From contig NZ_JBEQZJ010000021.1 in assembly GCF_045223415.1 (NCBI RefSeq), positions 1 to 64,000 on the forward strand: a DNA stretch of 64,000 nucleotides, read 5' to 3'. Shown in pieces: positions 9,521 through 17,630 of this stretch. This DNA comes from Hoskinsella mucinilytica (GTDB taxonomy: Bacteria > Bacillota_I > Bacilli_A > Erysipelotrichales > Erysipelotrichaceae). The notes under the pieces are model-generated. The model searched no databases, was not told the DNA's origin, and saw only the letters and a program-made list of their open reading frames with translations. Position 1 is the stretch's first letter. Each line of letters opens with the position of its first letter. A program made the position numbers and the translations under genes.

Positions 9521-10432
9521 ATGAGTACATTATTGAAGGAAATTAGTGTAGGATCAGCATCTGGTGTAACATGGTATCTAAGACTTTATGAAGATTCTGT
9601 TTCACAATCCGTAGCAAATAATCAAAGCAAAATTACATTAAGACTAACTTTAAGGGCATCAAATAGTAATTATAGTATATCTTTTGATACAAGAGATGCA
9701 TGGATTGGTAGCACGCATTTTACGATGGCATATACACAAAGTGGATCAGAGCATAATCTAGGTTCTACCACAATCACAGTTAATCATGGATCAGATGGAA
9801 CAGGATCTTATAGCTATAGCTTTGGTATCAAAACATCATTTGCTCTTAATGGAAGTGGAACTGGAAGTAAATCCTTAACCACAATACCAAGAGCATCATC
9901 TATAGGAACAATAAGTGGATCAACACTAGGTGGTGCTGTAACAGTAAATATAGATAGAAAAAGCGCATCATTTACACATACCGTAACTTATAAGTTTGGG
10001 TCAATCACAAGGTCATATACAGGACAAGGGGCATCATGTAGCTTTACACCGCCTTTATCTGATGCATCAGCAATACCAAATGCAACAAGTGGTACTGCAA
10101 CTGTTACGGTACAGACATATTCTGGTAGCACGGCTATTGGCTCAGCCGTATCAAAGTCTTTTACATTAAACTTGCCTGCATCTGCAGTACCGAGTATTTC
10201 AGGACCATCAATATCTAGAGTGGACAATGGAGTGCCAGCTTCATGGGGTATCTATGTTAGGTATTTTTCAAAGGCGAACGTTAGCATAAGCGGAGGAGGT
10301 GTTTATGGTTCCAGTGTATCTGCTTATTCAATTAGCGGTGGAGGTTATTCTTCAAACTCTTCATCTCTTACCACAGACACATTAAATACTCCTGGTACAA
10401 TGACTTTCACTGGTACAGTAAGGGATAGGTAG
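9521..10432 (+). CDS. DUF859-type phage minor structural protein, N-terminal fragment (frameshifted)
   Basis: A 303-residue fragment with a beta-rich N-terminus (TWYLRLYEDSVSQSVANNQS), then Ser/Gly-rich Ig-like strands, as in DUF859 siphovirus structural proteins found beside the tail fibre. The frame ends ...TFTGTVRDR followed by TAG at 10430-10432. The neighbouring frame continues the family pattern as SRGRTKSASASITVVDYW. Removing one G from the pair at 10428-10429 would join both halves into one product of about 705 residues. The gene is therefore probably inactivated by a one-base insertion, or the base is a sequencing error. Confidence 0.7.
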   Translation: MSTLLKEISVGSASGVTWYLRLYEDSVSQSVANNQSKITLRLTLRASNSNYSISFDTRDAWIGSTHFTMAYTQSGSEHNLGSTTITVNHGSDGTGSYSYSFGIKTSFALNGSGTGSKSLTTIPRASSIGTISGSTLGGAVTVNIDRKSASFTHTVTYKFGSITRSYTGQGASCSFTPPLSDASAIPNATSGTATVTVQTYSGSTAIGSAVSKSFTLNLPASAVPSISGPSISRVDNGVPASWGIYVRYFSKANVSISGGGVYGSSVSAYSISGGGYSSNSSSLTTDTLNTPGTMTFTGTVRDR

Positions 10433-11639
10433 AGGACGTACTAAATCAGCAAGCGCATCCATCACTGTTGTGGATTACTGGTTTCCTACTGCAAGTATCA
10501 TAGCAGAGAGATGTAATTCAGATGGAACAGCCAATCCTGATGGGGTATATGTCAAGGTTACAGGAAAATATAACACAGCATCAGTAAATGGAAAAAACAA
10601 CACTGCAACTAAGAAAATTGAAATTATAGGAACTTCTTATACAAATTCTACTTTTGGAAATGGTGTAGCTGTAGTTATGGGTGGGGCCGTATCTATAGAT
10701 AAAAGCTTTACTATCAAAATTACGGTTACTGATAACCTAGGGCAAAGTGCTTCAGCGCAGACAACAATACCAACTGGACAAGTAACATTCGATTATAAAT
10801 CTGGAGGTAAAGGTGTCGCATTCGGAAAAGTAGCCGAAACGGATTATCTGTTAGAAAGTGCATGGACAGCTAGAGCCCCAAGATTTGAAGGTATAAAGAA
10901 TGGAGTGACAAACTCAATCAGTAGTGACAATGCGTCATACACACACTATCGTACAAGTGCGCCACAGAATTGGTTTGATAAAGATATTTGTGTTCAAGGT
11001 AACTTGTATGGTGGTGCATCATATAACAAGAGACTTGCTTATATTGATGAAACTGTTGTGGATCGGGGAAGTATTCCTGCATCTGCAAACTTAAATAATT
11101 ACACTACTACGGGATTTTATCATCAAGCAGCAAATGCAAATGCACAAAGCGGAAGTAATTATCCAATAGCACAAGCTGGATTATTATTAGTTTACAATTA
11201 TGGTTATGTCTACCAAATGTATTATCATTATTATGGTTATGGTGCTTGGTATAGAACATGTTATGATGGAACATGGACACCTTGGAGATCAATTCATTCA
11301 GAAAGTGGATGGGTAAATTGTGGATATGGTAACGGTATTGTTACTTATGGTAATGATCCAGTACAAGTACGTAAAGTTGGAAATTGGGTAGAAATGAGCG
11401 GTGTTGTAAAGAATAACACGACATGGACAGAACACAATAGTTTCCTAAGCGTTCCAGTCGGTTTTAGACCATCGAAAAATATTTACACTGTATGCCAAGG
11501 TAGTATATCAAATAGGTATCTTTTGACAGTATATCCAAGTGGAGAAGTACATGCAGAGAGATATAGTAATAATACATCCATGAATAATTCTGTTCCAATA
11601 GGATCATGGCTTACAGTTCATGCTGTTTGGCTTATTTAA
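10422..11639 (+). CDS. DUF859-type phage minor structural protein, C-terminal fragment (frameshifted)
   Basis: This frame is open from just after TAA at 10419-10421 and its first start-like codon is GTG at 10470, with no ribosome binding site. It therefore looks like the downstream half of the gene beginning at 9521. Visible are a KGVAFGKVAETDYLLESAW segment, typical of the central part of DUF859 and tail-fibre proteins, and then a C-terminal receptor-binding-like region with YHYYGYGAWYRTCYDGTWTPWRS. It would be expressed as one fibre or baseplate protein if the frameshift were corrected. Confidence 0.65.
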   Translation, partial: GIGRGRTKSASASITVVDYWFPTASIIAERCNSDGTANPDGVYVKVTGKYNTASVNGKNNTATKKIEIIGTSYTNSTFGNGVAVVMGGAVSIDKSFTIKITVTDNLGQSASAQTTIPTGQVTFDYKSGGKGVAFGKVAETDYLLESAWTARAPRFEGIKNGVTNSISSDNASYTHYRTSAPQNWFDKDICVQGNLYGGASYNKRLAYIDETVVDRGSIPASANLNNYTTTGFYHQAANANAQSGSNYPIAQAGLLLVYNYGYVYQMYYHYYGYGAWYRTCYDGTWTPWRSIHSESGWVNCGYGNGIVTYGNDPVQVRKVGNWVEMSGVVKNNTTWTEHNSFLSVPVGFRPSKNIYTVCQGSISNRYLLTVYPSGEVHAERYSNNTSMNNSVPIGSWLTVHAVWLI

Positions 11640-11643
11640 ATGA

Positions 11644-11667
11644 ATGGTGGAAACAATCCACCTTTTA
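11644..11667 (+). terminator. Weak hairpin after the tail genes
   Basis: GGTGGA, loop AACAA, then TCCACC and TTTT. A six-base stem is weak for a terminator, and the lysis genes follow at once, so readthrough is likely. Confidence 0.35.
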
Positions 11668-11704
11668 TTGAATATAAACATAAACAGTTAGGAAAGGAAA
11701 ACAT

Positions 11705-12103
11705 ATGGAAACAATAAGATTAGACTTACTCAATATAGGCTATGCCTACATCGTATTTTTACTGGCTTATGTAGCCAATATCTTATTTAGTCTTTATTAT
11801 AACGTCAAGATTAATGGTGAGGACTTTAATAAATATACTCTATTTACATCCCTGAAAAAGGCGGTAGTCTTTTTTGTTGCAACGCTTGCTTTAGTCATTG
11901 CTGTTGATATAGCAATCCTATATTTTTCCATATATGTGCCAGAGCTAAGCGAAACCATAAAGGATACTTTGACTGTATTCATGGTAACTAGTACAATCGG
12001 TAGAGCTGCGATCAAATACATTTTTGAAGCTTATAATACCTTTGTACATGTATTAAGTGAAAAGACTTTGGAAATTACTAATGCAATGGATAAAAAGGGT
12101 TAA
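11705..12103 (+). CDS. Holin-like membrane protein
   Basis: A 132-residue protein with three likely membrane segments (about residues 13-32, 47-75 and 85-105) and a charged C-terminus. It sits between the tail genes and the endolysin, the normal position of a phage holin, which opens the membrane to release endolysin at lysis. AGGAAAGG precedes the ATG. No specific family motif was recognised. The next small membrane protein starts 3 bases downstream, so the two are surely co-expressed and may act as a pair. Confidence 0.65.
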   Translation: METIRLDLLNIGYAYIVFLLAYVANILFSLYYNVKINGEDFNKYTLFTSLKKAVVFFVATLALVIAVDIAILYFSIYVPELSETIKDTLTVFMVTSTIGRAAIKYIFEAYNTFVHVLSEKTLEITNAMDKKG

Positions 12104-12106
12104 GCT

Positions 12107-12334
12107 ATGTCTGAAGCTATTATCGTTGCATTAATTGGAGGCATTTGCACAGCGATACCATCATTAATCGCAACGGTGGTGATCAACAATAAATCAATAG
12201 CTGTTATGCAATATAAAATCGAGGATCTTACCAAAAAGGTAGAGAATCACAATAATGTTGTTGAACGTATGGCAGTAGCAGAAAATAGTATTAAATCAGC
12301 ACATCGTCGGATTGATGATTTAGTTGATAAATAA
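12107..12334 (+). CDS. Small phage membrane protein (holin/XhlA-like)
   Basis: A 75-residue protein with one N-terminal membrane segment (about residues 5-27) followed by a coiled coil (VMQYKIEDLTKKVENHNNVVERM), ending RRIDDLVDK. This layout is shared by many second holins or holin accessory proteins of Gram-positive phages. It lies 3 bases after the first holin-like gene and 17 bases before the endolysin. The function is inferred from layout and position only. Confidence 0.6.
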   Translation: MSEAIIVALIGGICTAIPSLIATVVINNKSIAVMQYKIEDLTKKVENHNNVVERMAVAENSIKSAHRRIDDLVDK

Positions 12335-12351
12335 GAAAGAGGGAATTTAAA

Positions 12352-13152
12352 ATGAATATAGGTCAAACAAGTATCAGAGGTGGAATCGAGGATTTTTTGT
12401 GCCCATTTACATCAATGTTTATTACTCAAGGCGCAGGAGGTAATTACTCTCATGCTGGCACGATGGCTAATGATGTAAACGACCATAATGGTAATACCGA
12501 ACGTGTACCGTATTATGCACCATGTACATGTAAGTGTTTTGGCATTTATTCGGAAAGTGGCCAGACAATGTGGCAAAGTTTAAATAAAGTACGCTTTGCA
12601 AATGGTCGTATTGATTACGCAACATTTGTGATTTGCCACGATGAATCAGTTGATAGTTGGATTGGACAGGTAGTGAAACAAGGACAACAAATCGGAAATA
12701 TGGGAATGAAAGGTAATGCTACGGGTGTTCACTGCCATATTGAAATTAGCCAAAGTATTGATAAGACGTGGAAGCTTAACAGATACAACATCTGGTGCTT
12801 TAACAATGAGTACGATACCACTGATTGCTACTTTATGGATGGCACCACCATTTTAAACTACAAAAATGCAGGTTGGAAATATTTAAAGGATGTGGCTGTA
12901 AATACATGTCCTTACAAGTCTAAAGGCGCAATTAAGGCATTATATGACGGTATTAGAGTACGAACAGCACCAAGTACGTCTAAAGGCGATACAGGTGTTA
13001 AATACGATACAAACAGTAGTGTTTTGTATTATGATCGTATTGTAGATGCAGATGGCTGGTATTGGGCTGAATACAGGCGAGCTAAAGGCGATAAAGGATA
13101 CGTTGCTTTATGTAAATTAGATGGATCTGATAAGTACTGGAAACAAGTATAA
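12352..13152 (+). CDS. Phage endolysin: M23-type peptidase with C-terminal SH3-like domain
   Basis: A 266-residue predicted cell-wall hydrolase. The N-terminal domain carries the M23 metallopeptidase signature: SHAGTMANDVN supplies the first zinc His and Asp (about residues 36-43), and GVHCHIEI (about 125-132) supplies the HxH pair. M23 enzymes usually cut peptide cross-bridges in peptidoglycan. The C-terminal 70 residues (IRVRTAPSTSKGDTG, then DGWYWAEY) look like a bacterial SH3 wall-binding domain. There is no signal peptide, consistent with holin-dependent release. A strong terminator follows. Confidence 0.85.
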   Translation: MNIGQTSIRGGIEDFLCPFTSMFITQGAGGNYSHAGTMANDVNDHNGNTERVPYYAPCTCKCFGIYSESGQTMWQSLNKVRFANGRIDYATFVICHDESVDSWIGQVVKQGQQIGNMGMKGNATGVHCHIEISQSIDKTWKLNRYNIWCFNNEYDTTDCYFMDGTTILNYKNAGWKYLKDVAVNTCPYKSKGAIKALYDGIRVRTAPSTSKGDTGVKYDTNSSVLYYDRIVDADGWYWAEYRRAKGDKGYVALCKLDGSDKYWKQV

Positions 13153-13160
13153 GATAAAAA

Positions 13161-13200
13161 CTCCCTATTTCTCATTTGACAAGAGATGGGGAGCTTTTTT
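13161..13200 (+). terminator. Terminator after the endolysin gene
   Basis: CTCCC at 13161-13165 pairs with GGGAG at 13189-13193, with an inner TCTC/GAGA pairing, followed by a run of T (13195-13200). It closes the lysis operon. Confidence 0.8.
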
Positions 13201-13260
13201 CGTGTAAAATCGTGTTTATTTGCGGTTGAAACGTATATGTGATTGTATTATCATTATATA

Positions 13261-13676
13261 GTGGCGCTTTGCAGTGGAGGAGAAAGCGGAAAATGACAAA
13301 AGATAACAAGCAATTATATTTAGATATAACTATGGTGATGCGAAAAATCGGTATACCCGTGCACTTAAAAGGGCATGATTATGTAAGAGGAGCTATCGCC
13401 AAAGTATATACGGACAAGAGCTATTTAGAAAATCTAGTAGACAGACTCTATATTGAACTTGCCGAAGAATACGGTACCTCTAGATTTGCAATCGAGAGAG
13501 GTATAAGGTCAGTAATAGAGTCTGCCTGGTTGCATGGCAACTATGATGCAATAAATAGCATATTTGGATACACAGTTGATTGCGTTAAGGCTAAACCAAC
13601 CAACAAGGCTTTTATTGCGACTATAGTAGACGTACTTAGATTAAATAATCTGTAAATAGATATAGCAAAGCGCCAC
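13261..13676. repeat. 12-bp perfect inverted repeat flanking the Spo0A-domain gene
   Basis: GTGGCGCTTTGC at 13261-13272 is exactly complementary to GCAAAGCGCCAC at 13665-13676. The left arm lies just before the ribosome binding site and the right arm just after the stop codon. It could be the ends of a tiny mobile unit, a long-range mRNA pairing, or a pair of binding sites. Confidence 0.7.
13293..13655 (+). CDS. Stand-alone Spo0A C-terminal-domain DNA-binding protein
   Basis: A 120-residue protein matching only the DNA-binding effector domain of the sporulation regulator Spo0A. Recognisable are RKIGIPVHLKGHDYVRGAI, AEEYGTSRFAIERGIRSVIESAW and the end FGYTVDCVKAKPTNKAFIA. The phosphoacceptor receiver domain of full Spo0A is missing, so control must be by amount or by other partners. 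ATG at 13293 is chosen because GGAGG lies 12 bases before it; a longer frame from 13239 has no such site. The gene lies between phage lysis genes and decayed DNA. It may be phage-carried or a remnant of a host gene. Role inferred as a transcriptional regulator. Confidence 0.75.
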   Translation: MTKDNKQLYLDITMVMRKIGIPVHLKGHDYVRGAIAKVYTDKSYLENLVDRLYIELAEEYGTSRFAIERGIRSVIESAWLHGNYDAINSIFGYTVDCVKAKPTNKAFIATIVDVLRLNNL

Positions 13677-14176
13677 ACTATTTAAAATTCTAAAACATCC
13701 CATGCAATTTTAAAATATATCATATTTGACAAAATTTTTGTAGATATTTGTCGATGAGTTGATGATTTTTTTGTAAATTTCTTATTTTTGCACATAAATG
13801 AGAATAATATAATTATAGTGCTTAATAATTTAGCCAAACATCAATAAATTATATGATTATATAATGATGCATAGAAAACTGCGAATATACGCAAAAATAG
13901 CATTTTCCGTTAAATTGAAGTGTTAAAAGTGATGTGTTGAAAAGATCTATTAAATAAAGGATTATTAAATTTTCATTATGAATATCATTCAGAACTGTAC
14001 CTATTTGGATAGTACCTCTAAGTCATGGAAAATTAAGGAGATTAAAAGAATATAGAGGTGATTAATGAATTAGATAGCTTATATAAATGAACGTGATTTG
14101 TAAAGATAGACTGTTTAACCATAAAGAGTTATAAAGAAGATAAGAATAAGTGGTAAGATCGTGGAAATACTTGTGT
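13656..14176. other. Decayed AT-rich intergenic region
   Basis: Apart from the right arm of the inverted repeat and the Spo0A-box-like sites, I find no gene. Short ribosome-binding-site-like stretches (AGGAG at about 14035, AGAGGTG at about 14055) are followed by frames that stop at once, which suggests degraded coding DNA at the prophage border. Confidence 0.5.
13725..13754. promoter_or_regulatory. Two Spo0A-box-like sequences
   Basis: TTTGACAAA (13725-13733; complement TTTGTCAAA) and TTTGTCGA (13747-13754) resemble the Spo0A box TTTGTCRAA known from Bacillus. They face each other about 70-100 bases after the Spo0A-domain gene. TTGACA is also the -35 hexamer, so chance is a serious alternative. 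Confidence 0.3.
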
Positions 14177-14473
14177 ATGGAGGTGCTTAATCTTAATCAA
14201 GCATATCGATCAATTTTTTATAGAGAAAAATTAAAAACCATGGAAATGAAATAGAAAAAAGAAAGACTTTTATTTGTGTTATGCCAAAATAGTCTATTTG
14301 ATGACACATATATAACATTAGATGGATTAGTAGTAGTTCTTGAGATAAGCAGTACTTTGATACGTGAGATGATCAAAGAGTTAGATGAAGAAGGATTTAT
14401 CAAAAAAACAAAATATGGAAAGAAAATTGGATATTCTGCAAATCTTGCAAGCATTGATGAGTTTCAGAATTAA
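14177..14473 (+). pseudogene. Winged-helix DNA-binding gene broken by an amber codon
   Basis: The frame from ATG 14177 reads about 25 codons, meets TAG at 14252-14254, and continues in the same frame to TAA at 14471-14473. The downstream part (LDGLVVVLEISSTLIREMI, then ELDEEGFIKKTKYGKKIGY) looks like a winged helix-turn-helix with a wing at its end. GTG at 14276 could restart translation but has no good ribosome binding site. A clean terminator follows, which suggests the gene was once functional. The fold call is moderate and the exact function unknown. Confidence 0.4.
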
Positions 14474-14475
14474 TT

Positions 14476-14501
14476 GCTACTTATCGTAAGTAGCTTTTTT
14501 T
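14476..14501 (+). terminator. Terminator
   Basis: A perfect 8-base stem, GCTACTTA with TAAGTAGC, loop TCG, followed by seven or more T. Confidence 0.85.
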
Positions 14502-14639
14502 GAGGATGTTATGTTCTTCTTATTTTTATCATATAAGATCCCATATGGGTAATCATCAAGCAAACGCTGATCATGATTCCTATCATGTAAAAAATAGTAC
14601 ATTTATATTAAAAATTATGCATAATTTCATGGAAAACTA

Positions 14640-14669
14640 TTGCGCTTTTTACAGAAAATATGGTATTAT
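14640..14669 (+). promoter_or_regulatory. Promoter of tRNA-Thr
   Basis: TTGCGC (14640-14645), an 18-base spacer and TATTAT (14664-14669) end 16 bases before the mature tRNA 5' end. Confidence 0.5.
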
Positions 14670-14685
14670 ATTAAAGCTTTCAACT

Positions 14686-14761
<76 letters not shown>

Positions 14762-14928
14762 TGAAAACATTTAGGTATATTTACATTTGAAAGAAAGGCT
14801 TAATAAAGATCTTACATAAAGACTTTCCTATGTATCTATACTTTTTTTATATGTTCAGCTATTCAGAAAAAAAGATATATCATACAGAAAGTAAGCGAAC
14901 ATGACCATGATATCAAGGAGGAATGCTG

Positions 14929-15198
14929 ATGGAAAAAATAGAAGATGTAGCATTGGCGGAAGCCTATTTGAAAGAAGGACGAGTCCTTTGCTTTGTTTCC
15001 GGAAAGTTATTGACAAGATTCTTGATAAAAAAAGAAAAAATACATGTATACAACGATGCTTTGCATTATATATTGTCATGGAATGATTTTAAACATCTTT
15101 TTGAAAATGAAGTATTTTATTTGTATGAATCTGAGTCTGAACAGGTAGAGATATCAAAAGAAAAAGATGAAGAATACTATGGGTGGTATCATAAATAA
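14929..15198 (+). CDS. Hypothetical small protein
   Basis: An 89-residue protein that I do not recognise. ATG 14929 is chosen because AGGAGG lies 7 bases upstream; the ATG two codons earlier is almost on top of it. It is acidic and without membrane segments; the first half (LAEAYLKEGRVLCFVSGKLL) looks like a small alpha/beta fold and the C-terminus is rich in E and K. It is followed 16 bases later by a second small gene with its own GGAGGTGG, so the two probably form an operon. Confidence 0.6.
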   Translation: MEKIEDVALAEAYLKEGRVLCFVSGKLLTRFLIKKEKIHVYNDALHYILSWNDFKHLFENEVFYLYESESEQVEISKEKDEEYYGWYHK

Positions 15199-15214
15199 GT
15201 GAGGAGGTGGGTCT

Positions 15215-15454
15215 ATGTTACATCTAAAAAGAACCGCAGAAAAATTATTCGTTTTGATCAATACCAATCTAGATCCCAAATATGATAGTGAATGCAATAT
15301 GATCATGGATGTTTTTTTAGAAGAGGACTTCACATTGGATGAATTAAAGCGTTTATTAAGCTATCTTTTGGAAAAGGTAAAGGAAGATAGAAAAGAAGAG
15401 GTTCAAATGAAAATCGAGCGAGAAGTTGGCTTACTTGAAGATGCACAAAAATAA
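15215..15454 (+). CDS. Hypothetical small helical protein
   Basis: A 79-residue, highly charged helical protein of unknown function (FTLDELKRLLSYLLEKVKED, then a coiled C-terminus). It has a strong ribosome binding site GGAGGTGG and shares a terminator with the convergent TfoX-type gene. It is probably transcribed together with the preceding small gene. Confidence 0.6.
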   Translation: MLHLKRTAEKLFVLINTNLDPKYDSECNMIMDVFLEEDFTLDELKRLLSYLLEKVKEDRKEEVQMKIEREVGLLEDAQK

Positions 15455-15498
15455 AACCTAAGGATAGATACAGCTCGTATCATTTCTTAGGTTTTTTT
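15453..15498. terminator. Bidirectional terminator
   Basis: AAAACCTAAG pairs with CTTAGGTTTT, with an inner GATAC/GTATC stem. A and T tracts on both sides suit the convergent genes. Confidence 0.8.
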
Positions 15499-15809
15499 GT
15501 ACTCTTTTTTTGCTTTTGTAATGCTTCTTTACTGATGCGCAATAGATGTACTACTTGCTCTTTATCCTGTAAATTTTCAATTAGAAAGGATGGTTTTGCG
15601 CCTGGATACATTTCTCCATAAATACAATCTTTCCATACTGCTTTGCCCTCTTTTGTTTCTTTCACAAAAAACTGATTATCACAGATAGCTCCACAATATA
15701 TTCCATCTACATAAATACCATATTCACCGAACATTCGCTTCCAAGTAATTTCTCCGGCTTCTTGTATTTGATCACATACATATTGAACAAACGCTAAACT
15801 ACTACTCAT
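15480..15809 (-). CDS. TfoX N-terminal domain protein
   Basis: A 109-residue protein with the TfoX/Sxy N-terminal fold: WKRMFGEYGIYVDGIYCGAICDNQFFVK near residues 23-50 and a later PGAKPSFLIEN. Full TfoX/Sxy is a competence co-regulator in Gammaproteobacteria, but stand-alone N-domain proteins are common in Firmicutes and their job is not known. A Lys-rich tail ends the protein. GAGGTGATATC supplies the ribosome binding site before ATG 15809. No competence genes lie nearby. Confidence 0.75.
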   Translation of the reverse strand: MSSSLAFVQYVCDQIQEAGEITWKRMFGEYGIYVDGIYCGAICDNQFFVKETKEGKAVWKDCIYGEMYPGAKPSFLIENLQDKEQVVHLLRISKEALQKQKKSTKKPKK

Positions 15810-15837
15810 GATATCACCTCATCAACAATATTTTATC

Positions 15838-16638
15838 TCAAAATTTAAATGCCTCATTGTAAAAAGCAGACATCTGTTTTCGATAAGCGCCAGGAGTAAC
15901 ACCGCATATTTGCTTGAATTCATGAATAAAATGTGCTTGATCATAGTAGCCGGACTGATAAGCAACTTCGGTAAGGCTAAGTTGTAGATCCTGTATATCT
16001 GACATTGCTTTATTGATACGAGCTAAGCGCTCATATTGCTTGATACTTGTCCCAATCGTTTGATGAAAGATACGATTAATATGTCTGGAAGAAAAGCTAC
16101 AAATGTCTTGAATATCCTTCCCTAAAGTTATTTGAGACAATGCATCCTGTAGAAAAGCATGAGACTCTTGAAACTGAATCTGAGATATCAGAAAAGCCTC
16201 TAACAGTTCTAAAAAATCGTCGATATCGATTGTTTGAAACCAAGCCTCTTCAAAAAGCTGTTGCCATTTTGGTAATAGTGAAGATAGAGGGATTTGCTCA
16301 TTTAATAAGGTACTTTGAGGAATACCGGTCAAACAAAAAGATCCTCCGGGGCGAAACTCAATAAAAAAACGAAGCGGTGGATCGATATTATCAACGACAA
16401 CGGTCTTAGTGGTCGCTCCCCAAAACTTCATATGGACATGATGTTGATCTGGCGTAAATACGATACACCCGGCAATATCCGGAATCAATGTCAATGTTTC
16501 CGCAGTTTCACCAACACTGCTAATACTGAGTGTATAGTGGGAAATATATGGTTTTAACATAGGGTGAGGATATAAATAAATATGAGAGGGTGTAGATAGA
16601 AATACCTTCTTTGATACTATGGATGGGTGAATAATCAT
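15838..16638 (-). CDS. AraC-family transcriptional regulator
   Basis: A 266-residue protein. The N-terminal 150 residues are a sensor-like domain (PHPMLKPYISHYTLSI, FIEFRPGGSFCLTGIP), as in AraC proteins with a DUF6597-type front. The C-terminus holds the two helix-turn-helix motifs (about residues 165-255), with HINRIFHQTIGTSIKQY and FIHEFKQICGVTPGAYRKQ. It is divergent from the SDR oxidoreductase at 16746, so it probably controls that gene. AAAGGAG lies 5-8 bases before the ATG. The ligand is unknown. Confidence 0.85.
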   Translation of the reverse strand: MIIHPSIVSKKVFLSTPSHIYLYPHPMLKPYISHYTLSISSVGETAETLTLIPDIAGCIVFTPDQHHVHMKFWGATTKTVVVDNIDPPLRFFIEFRPGGSFCLTGIPQSTLLNEQIPLSSLLPKWQQLFEEAWFQTIDIDDFLELLEAFLISQIQFQESHAFLQDALSQITLGKDIQDICSFSSRHINRIFHQTIGTSIKQYERLARINKAMSDIQDLQLSLTEVAYQSGYYDQAHFIHEFKQICGVTPGAYRKQMSAFYNEAFKF

Positions 16639-16696
16639 AATGAACTCCTTTTGTTAATATTTTAACATACTTTTGGCAAATAAGTAGAAAAAGTAA

Positions 16697-16713
16697 TTTG
16701 TAAGCGTTATAAT
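16697..16713 (+). promoter_or_regulatory. -10 element overlapped by a cre-like/GTAAGCG site
   Basis: TATAAT (16708-16713) is the likely -10 of the SDR gene. The overlapping TGTAAGCGTTATAA partly matches the CcpA cre consensus TGWAANCGNTNWCA and shares GTAAGCG with two sites near 62.6-62.7 kb. The -35 is poor, which would suit regulated expression. Confidence 0.35.
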
Positions 16714-16745
16714 AAAACTATCAAAAAGAAAGTGAGGGTTTCAAA

Positions 16746-17567
16746 ATGTTTAAAGATCGTTTTAAAGACAAGGTCATGGTGGTAACAGGAGGCACTAGTG
16801 GCATTGGAAAAGCTGTTTGTGTTCGAGCAGGTGCAGAAGGTGCTATTGTTGTCATAGCAGGAAGAAATGAGCAACGAGGACAAGCCATTGAAAAGCAAAT
16901 TACAGATGCGAATGGTAAAGCATTATTTATTCAATGTGATGTAACCAAGAAAGAAGATATCATAGCTCTATATGCTAAAACAATGGAAGTTTATGGAAGA
17001 ATCGATGTTGCAATCAATAATGCAGGAATTGTAGGAGATTCTAAGAAAATTGAAGATTTAACTGATGAGGATTGGTTTAGTGTTGTCAATGCGAATCTAA
17101 ATGCAATGTTTTATTGTATTCGTGAAGAGGTTAAATACATGATGAAAAACGAACAAGGTGGAGCAATCGTAAATACAGCAAGTGTGGCTGGTATTCGTGC
17201 GACTCCAGCAGGTCCGGCTTATGTAGCAAGCAAACATGGTGTTGTCGGTTTAACGAAATCAACAGCTATGGATTATGCGAAAGAAAAAATCACATGTAAT
17301 GCAATTTGTCCGGCTGGAACAGATACGCCATTGACAGAAGCTGCAAAAGAAAAAATCTATGCAAAGATTGCGGAATTAAAGGCACAGGGAATCGATCCTA
17401 CAGAATTTATGAAAAATAGTATGATCGCAGGGAAAACAGAAACACTACAAAAGAGAAATGCAACTCCGGAAGAGCAAGCTGCAACAATTCTTTATTTTGC
17501 AAGTGATGAGGCCAAACATATTACAGGCTCTATTGTCGCAAGTGATGGAGGATTTACTGTTTATTAA
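16746..17567 (+). CDS. Short-chain dehydrogenase/reductase
   Basis: A 273-residue classical SDR with the Rossmann motif TGGTSGIG (residues 14-21), CDVT (about 64-67), NNAG (about 91-94) and the catalytic Ser-Tyr-Lys set, with YVASK near 160-165. The family reduces or oxidises alcohols and carbonyls with NAD(P). The substrate cannot be read from the sequence. Divergent from the AraC regulator and closed by a terminator, so it is probably a single regulated gene. Confidence 0.9.
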   Translation: MFKDRFKDKVMVVTGGTSGIGKAVCVRAGAEGAIVVIAGRNEQRGQAIEKQITDANGKALFIQCDVTKKEDIIALYAKTMEVYGRIDVAINNAGIVGDSKKIEDLTDEDWFSVVNANLNAMFYCIREEVKYMMKNEQGGAIVNTASVAGIRATPAGPAYVASKHGVVGLTKSTAMDYAKEKITCNAICPAGTDTPLTEAAKEKIYAKIAELKAQGIDPTEFMKNSMIAGKTETLQKRNATPEEQAATILYFASDEAKHITGSIVASDGGFTVY

Positions 17568-17576
17568 TCAAAAAGA

Positions 17577-17609
17577 GAAGCTGAGATCGTATGATGATTT
17601 CAGCTTTTC
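17577..17609. terminator. Terminator after the SDR gene
   Basis: GAAGCTGA pairs with TCAGCTTTTC across a 15-base loop; it lies between two convergent genes. Confidence 0.6.
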
Positions 17610-17630
17610 ATATGCTTTGATTTATGATAA

